Notes under the pieces: generated by a model | Databases searched by the model: none | Told to the model about the DNA's origin: nothing | Seen by the model: the letters and a program-made list of their open reading frames with translations, nothing else | Made by a program: the position numbers and the translations under genes | Assembly: GCA_900323505.1 (NCBI GenBank) | Contig: OOIN01000028.1 | Location: 558,001 to 622,000, forward strand | Source of the DNA: Ustilago trichophora | Lineage: Eukaryota > Basidiomycota > Ustilaginomycetes > Ustilaginales > Ustilaginaceae | Direction: 5' to 3' | Length of the DNA: 64,000 nucleotides | In this document: positions 1 to 9,888 of the stretch, piece by piece | How the letters are laid out: each line of letters opens with the position of its first letter | Numbering within the stretch: the first letter of the stretch is position 1

Positions 1-3000
1 ACCGACCTAGGTCGCGCAAGATCGGCAGAACTCCTATCCACCTGTGGCGGCAATGGCGCCGCCGACCCCGCAAGCGTAGCGGATGATGTCGACAGAAAGC
101 GACCCCTGTATCGTCGCTTAGATCGCACAGTCCCGCCACCACCTCCTACTCCGGATAGAGAAGAAAGAGAGCCGGTCAACGATGCGTCTCCAGAAGAGGA
201 TGAGGGCCATTGAATATGGGTTGTGGTCAGATCGGAAATGGATGCACGTGATGAGGTGGATCGAAGAGAAGACGGACGTTGAGGATTGCGATGTTGCTCA
301 GAAGAAGAAGGAGGCGCTTCTACACCTTCTGGCTGACAGTTGACATCATCAGACTCGGGACCGATTGTCTTGGATCTTGATACGATGCGAGTGTCAATTG
401 CTGAACTGGAACGCGAATTGGTGGTCGAAATGGAGTTGCGTCGGCTGCCACTGATCGCTTCTGCGCCCCAAGAGAGCCACCCAGATGAAGTCGCTATACC
501 TGCTGAGCCAGCAGAGGCAGTAGAGGCTTCTGTGGGATGCTCGGGCTTGTGTCGGCTTCGGACTGTCCCGCCATTCATAGCGCCCGTTGTCACACTTGCA
601 GCCCGTTCAGAAGGGGCATCGGCACCAGTCTGAGGAGCGTTGGAAGAAAAGAGCGAGAATGCAGTCCAAGAATCAAAGCTGCGGCGTCTGTCCGTCTTTG
701 GCGGCGATGCATTGATAAGTGGTGATTCCCTGCCCGAGATAGGATCCACTGCTCGCATGGATGGTGACCCAACTACACGCACATGGACATGGCTGCTGCT
801 GGCAGTGCTTCCGTTGCTGCTCGTGCGTTCGAGACGGTTACTGGTATAGAGGCTGCCAGCCTGTGAGCGCTTGATGGTACGCACAATTTGAGGTCTGATT
901 TGCACATCGTTGTGCGTCGTCGAGCTCGAGGAAGACGACAGCGTTCGATCACGCATGCTCAGACGGCGGCTGGGGCTTTGAGAAGCGGCGGCCGATAATC
1001 TCCGATCCAGCGTGTCGATCGAGGTATCCTGAGCTAGACTGACAGCATCTCCGTCTTCGCTGAGCGAAAAGATGGAGGTGGGACGTTGCTGTAGGATGCG
1101 ACTGTTGCGCCGCGACGATACACTGGCTGGTAGACCTGGAAGCTTGAAGCCTTCAGCTTGCAGTCGGGGACTCGCCTCAGATGCTGCATAGCCGCTATGC
1201 TCGGTCGAAACGTCGCCATGGCGCATAAAGTAGGAATTGCTGCCGCTCGTAGACAGATGATCGGCGGTGACGGATGGGTCGATGGGCATAAAGGGCGACC
1301 GAGGCGATTGAGGTGGTGTGGCCTCCACGACCGAAGAGCTGTCGTAAGCTGATGGCGAGCGCGCCATGAGGGTTGAGACCTGCAATGACGAAGCTGCGGC
1401 AGATCCTTGATGAGAACGAGATGACATAGACCGAACAGAGAGAGTATCGTTGGCGCCTCCACCGGAGCCTGATTGCGAGTGCGAGCCCTTCCGGGCTGGA
1501 TCCACAACGATGCTGCTGCTCGATCTGCGACGACACAGTCGAAGCGGATCGGTTCTGAGATAGGCGATCACCGCGTCGCAAGTGACAAGAGCCCATTGCA
1601 GCTCGGGCGAGGTGGCAGTGTCGGTGAGCTGAAACGCTCGCGCATAGTAGAGCATGCTACATAATCTACTGGGTCGAGCACGAACAAAGACGTAACTGAG
1701 GATGGGTAGCAAATCGTCGGTGCCGAGTGGTGGGGGCCTCTCTTGTGAGGACGAACCTCGAATGGAAGATTGATGAATGCGCTCGGCCGCCCAGCCGATC
1801 TCATCAATGGCAGCTCGAAGGGTCTGTAGGATCTGAAGTGGAGTCCGGCGATGCAGATCACTGTCAGCAACGGCTTGTTTTGCGTTGGGGTATGTAGGCG
1901 AGACAAGACCCAAATCAGTCTGTATGCAGTCAGATACAACAGTTTGAGCAAGGAGAGGAGCCGGATAGGCAGCCTGGTGCACAGTTGACTTGAGGAGATC
2001 GATGTCGCCAGTTGCAAGGGCTTCGTCGATACCTGGACCCCCATCGTCGCCCAAACCCACGCCGAGAGCAGCGATAGCATCTGCCAATCTGGAAGGGCGC
2101 TGCCTGAGAGCTACGTTTTGCACGCCAAAGTCGCCAAGACTGACGTTGAATGCATTGTATTCGCTGAGAACCTCTTCTGTAACGAGATCGGCATCCATGA
2201 GTTGGTCTTGGATGGGACCGTACATCTTTGTATGGACGAGACCCATGACGACGTTCTCGAGCAGGGACTTGATGCGGTGGAATGCCTCGACACTGAGACG
2301 AGCGATATGCTCGGATCCAAGGCGCTCTTCGAAAGCCTTCCATGCCTTGAACCAGATACCTCTGCGGATGCGATGGGCATTGTAACTGTCGAAGCCTTTA
2401 ACGTAGACAAAGGAGGCGGTGAACTGATGTGCTGCGGCGAAGAGGACATCGAAAGCGTTGGAGAGGGCGCCGGCAAGACGAGGCGAAGTGGCTGAAGGGT
2501 TGGCGAGGATAGCGAGATCCGAGGCGAAGAGACGCTTGGGAGGAATGTGGTCCAGGATAAGGTCGGACGGGGATGCATCGGTCTCCTGGTCTGGAGAACT
2601 TGGTGGATGGGAAGCATGCGTGGTAGAGGCGTCGTGCAGATCCGAGGCGCCAGCGCCTGGCATCCGACGAAGCGCAATAGGTAGATCTACTGAAATGACA
2701 CGCACTTTTGCGCTGGGAGCTGGAGCATCTTTTAGTGTCGAGGCTCTGCTTGTTACTTGGAATCCTGAAGCGTCTGGCGGAATGGCAGGAGTAGGTGTGG
2801 GAAGGGTGCGATAGATGGTGATTTCGCTGACGATGTTGACAGTTCTCTTTGTGGTGGCGGAGGCAGGGATGTCCTCCTCGCCTTTGTCTGTAGCAAGCGA
2901 CGCATGCATGGTCTCTGTGATGCTGACGGACTTTTGGTCGGACTCTATGGTGGCAGTGAGGGTGACATAGCTCCAATCATACCGATCCTGCAAATTGGGC

Positions 3001-3683
3001 GTAGCGTTGTTCGGAGTTGAGGGCTGCATCAAGGAGCGCACCGAGACGAACTGATGCTTGTAGAGCTTGGAAGGAGCAAAAGCGTGAAGAGCCACAAAGT
3101 GTGGGTCATTCAGATCGTCTTTGTGGAGGGCGGCGTGTGCAGTGAGTGTCCGGGCAAGAGGGATGACCGCCAAAGTCGCGAGATTCCAGTCGTGAGAAAG
3201 TTGTGATTCCTCGGAGAGTTGAAGGAAGATTGGATTGGAATCAACATCATCGTCATCGTCCACAGGAGGAGGTGGAGACGGTTGGGACGAAGTCGGATAG
3301 GAGTGATGGGCATCAATGTTCGGATTCAAGGGGGAGGTGACGTCGTAGGCACTGAATGAGCGAGGGAGACCGGGACGTGACGTATCACTGGAATACGAGC
3401 GCCGTGCATCGATGGCCAAAGATCTGCGGCGCAGAGTAGCATCGCTGATGGGCGCGGAGACGTGATCGTTGAGATGTTGTACGGTGAGCTTGCTGGTGGA
3501 AGCTAAGCTCGGGAAGGTGGTGTCGGTAGCTGAAGATGATTCCTCTGGAATGGAATGGCGGAGGTCGAATGTGGATGAGGTGGGAAATCGTGGACGGGGA
3601 GCCTCCTGACGGCGTGCGGACGAAGTGTTGGAGGATCTCTTGCGGTGCGAAGGCAGGAAGAGCTTGGTGAAAGCGCTTGCCAT
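1..3683 (-). CDS. VPS9-domain protein, 3' end missing (runs off the left edge)
   Basis: Reading the minus strand from the ATG at 3683 (context CCAACATGG), the frame stays open to base 1, about 1,227 codons, with no stop inside the window. The N-terminal ~400 residues are Ser/Pro-rich. Residues ~480-690 look like the helical bundle plus VPS9 core: a stretch reading HRIKSLLENVVMGLVHTKMY near base 2250, then DDLLPILSYVFVRA near base 1710, carrying the Asp and Tyr conserved in VPS9 domains. The remaining ~540 residues are Ser/Arg-rich and apparently disordered. VPS9 domains are guanine-nucleotide exchange factors for Rab5-type GTPases on endosomes, so a role in early endocytic traffic is inferred. 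The gene is divergent from the Rieske/DUF455 gene. The C-terminus, where CUE or other domains could lie, cannot be seen. Confidence 0.8.
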   Translation of the reverse strand, partial: MASAFTKLFLPSHRKRSSNTSSARRQEAPRPRFPTSSTFDLRHSIPEESSSATDTTFPSLASTSKLTVQHLNDHVSAPISDATLRRRSLAIDARRSYSSDTSRPGLPRSFSAYDVTSPLNPNIDAHHSYPTSSQPSPPPPVDDDDDVDSNPIFLQLSEESQLSHDWNLATLAVIPLARTLTAHAALHKDDLNDPHFVALHAFAPSKLYKHQFVSVRSLMQPSTPNNATPNLQDRYDWSYVTLTATIESDQKSVSITETMHASLATDKGEEDIPASATTKRTVNIVSEITIYRTLPTPTPAIPPDASGFQVTSRASTLKDAPAPSAKVRVISVDLPIALRRMPGAGASDLHDASTTHASHPPSSPDQETDASPSDLILDHIPPKRLFASDLAILANPSATSPRLAGALSNAFDVLFAAAHQFTASFVYVKGFDSYNAHRIRRGIWFKAWKAFEERLGSEHIARLSVEAFHRIKSLLENVVMGLVHTKMYGPIQDQLMDADLVTEEVLSEYNAFNVSLGDFGVQNVALRQRPSRLADAIAALGVGLGDDGGPGIDEALATGDIDLLKSTVHQAAYPAPLLAQTVVSDCIQTDLGLVSPTYPNAKQAVADSDLHRRTPLQILQTLRAAIDEIGWAAERIHQSSIRGSSSQERPPPLGTDDLLPILSYVFVRARPSRLCSMLYYARAFQLTDTATSPELQWALVTCDAVIAYLRTDPLRLCRRRSSSSIVVDPARKGSHSQSGSGGGANDTLSVRSMSSRSHQGSAAASSLQVSTLMARSPSAYDSSSVVEATPPQSPRSPFMPIDPSVTADHLSTSGSNSYFMRHGDVSTEHSGYAASEASPRLQAEGFKLPGLPASVSSRRNSRILQQRPTSIFSLSEDGDAVSLAQDTSIDTLDRRLSAAASQSPSRRLSMRDRTLSSSSSSTTHNDVQIRPQIVRTIKRSQAGSLYTSNRLERTSSNGSTASSSHVHVRVVGSPSMRAVDPISGRESPLINASPPKTDRRRSFDSWTAFSLFSSNAPQTGADAPSERAASVTTGAMNGGTVRSRHKPEHPTEASTASAGSAGIATSSGWLSWGAEAISGSRRNSISTTNSRSSSAIDTRIVSRSKTIGPESDDVNCQPEGVEAPPSSSEQHRNPQRPSSLRSTSSRASISDLTTTHIQWPSSSSGDASLTGSLSSLSGVGGGGGTVRSKRRYRGRFLSTSSATLAGSAAPLPPQVDRSSADLARPRS

Positions 3684-4505
3684 GTTGGCTGGCTGGGATG
3701 CAAAGACAGCAATGAGACTGTCAGTGCGAGAGGAGGCGAAGGAAGGAGCAAGGCATGACCATAGCAGCTGCTAATCCGACGTGGGTGGTGTATGCTAAAC
3801 GTTCAAAGACTTCTGGGCCGACTGATCCAATGATGGCGCGGAAAGAGATACGTCGACTGCTCGCTACCGCCTCGACGAGGCCCTGCTTGCCGAAGCGAGG
3901 ACGAGAAATAAGGATGGTCAATATGTAGGTGATGGTGGTCGGACACGATGGTGCACGGGAGATGAAGCTCGGTCGGCCTACGACGGCAGTTGAACTTTCA
4001 TATCCACAATTCTTGGCGGCAAGCTGCGTACAATCACACACACGCTACAATCACAAATCGACGCGCAGAGGGCACGCATATCAAGTTCAGCCGCTTTGCT
4101 GTGGCAGCTTGTAAAGATGCATGCGTGTGTGCATGCGTGTTGCCAACGTCGACTTGAGAGGAAAGAAAAAGTGTTGGACTCGGCCCTCGACGCGTGCCGA
4201 AAGGGCGATAAAGTTTGGACCCTTTCACGCCGCCACGTCGCAGTTGGGCAGTGTTGCAGACATTCCGCAAGATTCACACTGCACTGCACAGGAACGCACT
4301 TTCATTGTTTCCAACCGCGTGCTTCGGAACACGGCCTCGAGGAACTTTCAATGTGGAGTAATTTTGAGGGGAAAAAAAAGTTAAGACAGCGTTGTTGTTT
4401 GCTTCATCACAAACAGCTTTGCGGGTTCTCGAACTTCTGGTTGCCACCACCTTTTCTTCTTCTTGTTCCAATCGGTCCCACCATTCACCATCAACGGTAC
4501 TCAAC
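3684..4505. promoter_or_regulatory. Divergent intergenic region, VPS9-like / Rieske-DUF455
   Basis: The 822 bases between two divergent start codons must hold both promoters and 5' leaders. There are short A-rich runs near 4372-4380 and GT-rich stretches near 4120-4140. No further gene is supported; the frames seen here are short and of low complexity. Confidence 0.6.
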
Positions 4506-6197
4506 ATGGCCCACACTCGAAGTGCAGAGGCGAGCACCTCTGCCGATGCCATCAACGCATGGTTCCAAGTCGCACCAGTGGATAAACTCGCCTCTTCATC
4601 CCGACATCATCTCACGCTACGTCATCCAGATACCCAAGAGTACCATTCTCTCCTCATCTTTTCCTTCCCCGCTCCGACTTCAAAGAGCAGCTCTCAATCA
4701 GAAAATGAAGCTGCAGTACCCTCAACTTCGGCTGTACCAAGCCACGATACATACTACTGCATGGAAGCCACATGTCCTCACCTCGGAGCACCGCTGGAGA
4801 ACGCCACGCTGGAAGCGAATGACGTAGAGTTTGACGATGACTTTGAGGACATGGTGGTTGTGTGTCCATGGCACGAGTACGATTTCAGTCTCAGCACGGG
4901 AGAATCGTCACATGGCATCTCGGCTTGTGTCTATAAATGCTCTGTTCGCAACAACACTCTTTTCATCGAAGCGCCAAAACCGTCCAATCTGTCCGCCGAT
5001 CAGGATCCCCACAGCGCTTCATCAAAGTGGGAATTGATCGAGCTGCGGCCGGTCAGCGAATCTTCACCTAGCGTGTCATCCAGGCAAGATGCTGCTCACT
5101 CGCTTCACTTGCAAGCTTCACAATTGTCTCTCTCCTCGGACAGCACAAAGCACGATGCATCCGAATCTCCCACAACGAATGACTCTGCGAGCAAGGACGT
5201 AGCTGATACCGAATCGCTTGCACCACCTTCTCCTCTACCAAAAACATTGGTCGAATGGGCCGTGCTGGTACTCAACACATCGGACCCTGTCAAAAAGGTG
5301 GCCTACACTCGTTTGGCCGCCAAAGCCTTCCGATCAGGTGAATGCAAGGTGATTGGAGGAGGCAGGTGGAACACCTCTGATGCTTTTGCTGGACGTCGAG
5401 AATGGATCGTCAAGCCGCAAGAATCCGCACCGGAGCGGCCGCCTCGAATGAAGGAAGAAGTGCGAGTTCGACCCGGCCAAGAAGGCAAACGTGGACGTGG
5501 AGGCACCGAAAAGAGCCGCATCGCCATTTTGCATTCTCTCGCCAACATTGAGCAGTGGGCCATCGACCTTGCATGGGACATCATTGCCCGCGCTCCCAGA
5601 CTGTGTGCCCAGTTCTTTGCCGGTGACAACGAAGATGCACCGACGCAAAAGATGCCCATGCAGTTCTTTAGCGACTTTGTCAAGGTGGCCGAAGACGAGG
5701 CCAAGCACTTTTCGCTGCTCACCAAGCGACTCGAAGAGATGGGAAGCTACTTTGGAGCACTACCCGTCCATCATGGGTTGTGGGATTCGGCCATGGAGAC
5801 GGCGCACTCGTTGACAGCGAGATTGTCCATCATCCATCTGGTTCACGAAGCACGTGGACTGGACGTCAATCCGACCACGATCAAGAAGTTTGACAACGCA
5901 GGCGACAAGGAGAGTGTTGAGACGTTGACTGTCATTCATCTGGACGAGATCACCCATGTCTCGGCTGGCCATCGATGGATGACTTGGCTCTGCAGCAACG
6001 CACGCCCTCAGCTCGACCCTGTTCAAGTCTTCCGCCAAGAGGTGCGTCGTAACTTTATCGGTCGACTCAAGGGTCCCTTCAACGCAGAGGATAGACGCAA
6101 GGCTGGATTGGACAAGGAATGGTACGACGACTTGGTGGGTGAGAAGGAAAGCACGTACAGCATGGGTGTCCGTCGTAACGAGGTTCCCGGCGGCTGA
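4506..6197 (+). CDS. Rieske [2Fe-2S] / DUF455 ferritin-like diiron fusion protein
   Basis: The 563-residue protein starts at the ATG at 4506 (context TCAACATGG); the frame is open further upstream, but only by non-ATG codons. The N-terminal part contains a Rieske signature: C90-P-H92 (CPHLGAPL) and C120-P-W-H123 (CPWHEYDF). A Ser/Thr-rich linker (~165-250) leads to a DUF455 domain (~250-545). Its four helices supply a complete ferritin-type ligand set: E349, E398 with H401 (EAKH), E448, and E481 with H484 (EITH). DUF455 proteins are ferritin-like and distantly resemble diiron hydroxylases such as MiaE; their substrates are mostly unknown. The inference is a self-sufficient oxygenase or hydroxylase in which the Rieske cluster feeds electrons to the diiron site. 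No signal peptide or membrane segment is visible. Confidence is high in the domains and low in any named reaction. Confidence 0.88.
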   Translation: MAHTRSAEASTSADAINAWFQVAPVDKLASSSRHHLTLRHPDTQEYHSLLIFSFPAPTSKSSSQSENEAAVPSTSAVPSHDTYYCMEATCPHLGAPLENATLEANDVEFDDDFEDMVVVCPWHEYDFSLSTGESSHGISACVYKCSVRNNTLFIEAPKPSNLSADQDPHSASSKWELIELRPVSESSPSVSSRQDAAHSLHLQASQLSLSSDSTKHDASESPTTNDSASKDVADTESLAPPSPLPKTLVEWAVLVLNTSDPVKKVAYTRLAAKAFRSGECKVIGGGRWNTSDAFAGRREWIVKPQESAPERPPRMKEEVRVRPGQEGKRGRGGTEKSRIAILHSLANIEQWAIDLAWDIIARAPRLCAQFFAGDNEDAPTQKMPMQFFSDFVKVAEDEAKHFSLLTKRLEEMGSYFGALPVHHGLWDSAMETAHSLTARLSIIHLVHEARGLDVNPTTIKKFDNAGDKESVETLTVIHLDEITHVSAGHRWMTWLCSNARPQLDPVQVFRQEVRRNFIGRLKGPFNAEDRRKAGLDKEWYDDLVGEKESTYSMGVRRNEVPGG

Positions 6198-6997
6198 AGT
6201 GGTTCAAGTGGGTATGGAGAGCGATTCGGCGAAGCTCGGCATTGGAAGGCCGATACAGTACGCGAGCCCTTTTCGCTTGCTTGAACTGTTCGCACACTAG
6301 CATAGACACCTAATCTATACCGGAAATCAGGACCCGCATTACAGAGCATTTCTTACGCTTGAGCTCGACGTCCACATCTGTGTGTCATTCTGTTGCTGCT
6401 CAAGGTTGAGGTTGAAATGGTGGAAGTCGGTCGGCGCTTTCGGTCAGCGAGTATCCGGTTTTGAGGAATTCCATCTGGACGTGCTTTGAATTTGGGGAAT
6501 TGTATTCATGCTGCTTCCAAGCAATTGAAATTTGAACGTGGACACGGCTGAATTGCCTTACGTTAACTACGGAACTGAGCCACTGCAGTACACTGTCAAT
6601 TTGCAGTCAAGAAAGAGCAATGCGGAGAAAGTGCACAAAATGTGAGCTGATGCTGTGTCGCTTTTGACAGGAACAGCTGCGTGGGGTACGATATCGATCC
6701 ACTCTCTTTGTCACCACATCTCCATCCTATCAGCAGTGCAACAATCCCATCTCCATTCATCTTCTTCACCCGCGACACACCTTCATGGCCTCACTGTCTC
6801 CATCGTTTCTCCGACATTGTTGCAGATATACCCACCTTTCGGCCATCCGCTAGCGCACACCAGTGCTTCCATTCAACAACCCGGATCATTGACATCAGCA
6901 GCCCATTCCACGTTCTACCAACCCTCATCCAACTTGATCTCGAGATTCACTCAGCCTTTGAACCATCAGCACCGCCGTCTCGGCTGCTCGTAGCATC
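6198..6997. promoter_or_regulatory. Intergenic region and 5' leader of the RING E3 gene
   Basis: About 800 bases separate two co-directional genes. A TACAGTAC element lies at 6254-6261. From ~6700 the strand becomes C/T-rich with many CATC and CACC runs, as expected of a fungal 5' leader before the ATG at 6998. No gene is supported here. Confidence 0.5.
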
Positions 6998-8044
6998 ATG
7001 TCCAGCCTGCTCTCCTTCGCTCGTGCTGGTCCTGCCCACCGAGCGCCTCACGACGAGGAATCTGCCATCGGAAGTGGCAATCGCTGGTCTCGCCCATTTA
7101 GCAACAGCAACAGTGGTAATCAGCAAGCAGTCGAAATGAGCTCTCAGCCCTCCGGCGCCGCACAAACCACCAACAACAACGACAATCTCGACATTGAACA
7201 AGGCGCAGTTCGACATGAACGCGGCGCATCCGGCAGATCCATCCTCTCCGCCGTCTCCATCCCATCTCTTTCTGCCCTTCGACAGCGCGATCGTGATCAG
7301 GAGAGGCGCAGGCAGAATGCAAGAGTGCAGGCTGAACAGCCTTCCACCTCCGAGGCTCCTAGTGGTATGCTCACCACTCTAGGTGGTGGAGGAGGCAATC
7401 CTCTTGCTGCCGCTATCCTTCCTCCCACCAACACAGCTACCGCCTCGCGCAGCACCAACAAGAAGTCTAGGAGCAGCCGACGAGAAAGAGAAGAGGCTGC
7501 CACTCTTTTCGGTCCCAATCTTGCAAATTACTTTGGCAGCGGGCTGAGCAGCTCTGGTGCCGTCTCTAGCCATGGTGCTGGAGTGCCTCAGCCTCCGGCA
7601 GCTACCACTCCGATCTCTCCCACCGCAGCAGCATCCACTTCGCAGCCCAACGATGCCAATGCTGCGGCTGATTCAACTGAGCCAGCTTCTGCGGCTGCTA
7701 CTGCAGACGCACCTCATGCTCAAGGCTCCGCTCGCCGTGCACGCCTTGGCTCCCGCGGTCGTGCCAGGGGTGCCTCCCTTTCTGGTCTCAGCATGATGTC
7801 GCTCGGCGCAGAGTCAGTCACTTCTCTCGGCGGCATCAACACCGAACGTACAAACGACACCATCCAAGCTACAGGCATGATGCAAGGCTCTACTGCTGAC
7901 CTTATCGACCAGCTCAACCGTGACAACCCCTCCACCACCGATGGCCACATTGCCATGAGCGAGGGTGTCGACATCACCACTCTACAACGCTGGATCCAGC
8001 GCAGCACTGGTGTCTCCGACGATGCATCCAGCACCACCACAACC

Positions 8045-8076
<32 letters not shown>

Positions 8077-9601
8077 CCCTGCATCCTACGGTCCTCCCGT
8101 GTGCACCACTCTCCAGTCCTTTGTCAATCTCAAACGCAACACGCTCAAACTTTCCACCACCGCCCTCAACCCAGCCAAACCCGATACCGCCGTCAACCTC
8201 CTCCGCACCCGATCCTCACTCTCTGTCCTCCCCACCCTTTCCTACGGCACCGCCGCATCCACACCAGCAGCGCGCGACCTCTTACCCGAGCCCACCCACT
8301 CGCTCTACTTTGAATACGACTGCGCATCCCCCTATGCCAGCGTTCAGATCTTCATCCGTGCCAGTCGAAAGCATGGTAGCTGGATCAACTGGCAACCATC
8401 GCCTTCTACCGGCGATGATGGCGATCCGCTTTCTGCAAAGACGGATGCAGATGGCAATTCTACGTGGTTGGCACAATCTGGACCGCCGCCTCATGTGTTG
8501 GGATGGCCAGTGCACGTGGCGAAATTGAAGAAGGGCTTCGGCGTGGGACATACGGCCCAGATTCCTTTGCATTTGCAGTACTATGCGCCGCCGAAGCCGA
8601 AGAAGACGGCTGAAGCCGTTGCAGGTGACGGCGGGGATGGAAAGCGGGATGCACCGAGACCTGCGGCGGAACCTCCTACACCAGCGGCAATTCCAGAGAC
8701 GCCAGGATTCGAATTCAACCGTCGACTCGAGGTCGATCCTGATGACGCCGAGGAAGAAGCAGCTGCCAACGCTCGGCACAATGCCCGCACCACCACCACT
8801 GGGTCAGAATCCAATACCGTCGGCAACAACAATCCTTCAGCTTCGCTCGCAACCGAAGGCGACCTCGCCACCGCTCAACCTGTCATCGAGGAAGAATCCA
8901 AAGAACAGCGTCTTGCACGCGAAAAAGCCGAACGCGAAACTCTCAAACTAGCCATCGTCGTCGAAGCGCTCGATGAGAATGCTCGACCTCTACGAGAGCC
9001 CAATTTGCAAACCTCCTATTTGCGACTTACTTCTTTACCCGTTAAGAAGAGTGTTGCTGAGCGATTGGCTGAGCTTACCACCACCGCCGGCAACCCTTCT
9101 GTCGCGCTTGATGGTAGTATCCCAGCAGCAGCTCCTGCCGTCAGCGTTGTGGAACCACGCACGTGGACGTCTCAGGTGGAAGGTCAGGAAGCCGAGATAG
9201 GACCGCATAGGTTTCAATTGCAAGAGCTGTATGGATTGTCTTCGAAACCTCCTGCGGTTGCACCTGCTGCCATTGAGGGCGAGGATGGCGAGGAAGCTGG
9301 TACGGCACCTGCGGCAGCGCCGATGGATATGGAAGCTAGTAATGGATCCGAGTGTTTGATCTGTCTTTCTAGCCCTCCGACCACACTTCTCTTACCCTGC
9401 ACACACGGGTTGTGCCTCGAGTGCGCAGTTCAACTCAGGGACTCGGTGATTGGCATCAGACAGAGCGAAAGGAGGAGAGGAAGAACGCCAAGGAGAAAAT
9501 ACGCCTGCCCTGTTTGCAGAAGAGCTTACACCAGCATGTTGCATCTCAGCAAGGCAGATGAGAAGTCGTTGGCTCAACAGATTGCTGGTTCTTCGAGGTA
9601 G
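6998..9601 (+). CDS. MGRN1/LOG2-type RING E3 ubiquitin ligase
   Basis: The protein has 867 residues. The first ~430 are low-complexity (Ser/Ala/Gln, with an alanine run encoded by ten GCA codons). From ~435 there is a beta-rich region (LYFEYDC, then HTAQIPLHLQYY, IVVEALDENARPL, SYLRLTS). It ends in RFQLQELYGL just before the RING, which mirrors the LQE-I/L-YGI segment before the RING in animal MGRN1/RNF157 and plant LOG2. The C3HC4 RING is complete: C786, C789, C801, H803, C806, C809, C837, C840. The family transfers ubiquitin from an E2 to membrane-protein or receptor substrates; the substrate here is unknown. Unlike animal MGRN1, the loop before the last Cys pair carries an Arg-rich insertion (~821-834). 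Family assignment rests on architecture and the pre-RING motif. Confidence 0.8.
8045..8074. repeat. (GCA)10 trinucleotide repeat inside the RING E3 gene
   Basis: Ten perfect GCA units read in frame as polyalanine in the disordered N-terminal half. Length variation would change only a linker. Confidence 0.95.
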
Positions 9602-9888
9602 CGTCTGGGTCAGATGCGGTTTTGTTCGGTTATTTGATGTAATGGAATGTTGTAGATCCTCACACCATCTGGGATGAATGTGGTTGTGCGAGTTGCTTGT
9701 TCGTGGGATGTTGGAGAGGATGTGGACTTATTTCATCCTGAGCCACTTTTTTTCTTTGGGGGCAACATACAGAAAAGCATACCTATCTTCTCAAGTGTAG
9801 ATCGATCGAATAGCAAAAACCTTGACGAGAACGACAAGCTTTCTGTTCTCCACTTCCTTTCATTGCTTTGCACAGACGCTGTAGAGTT

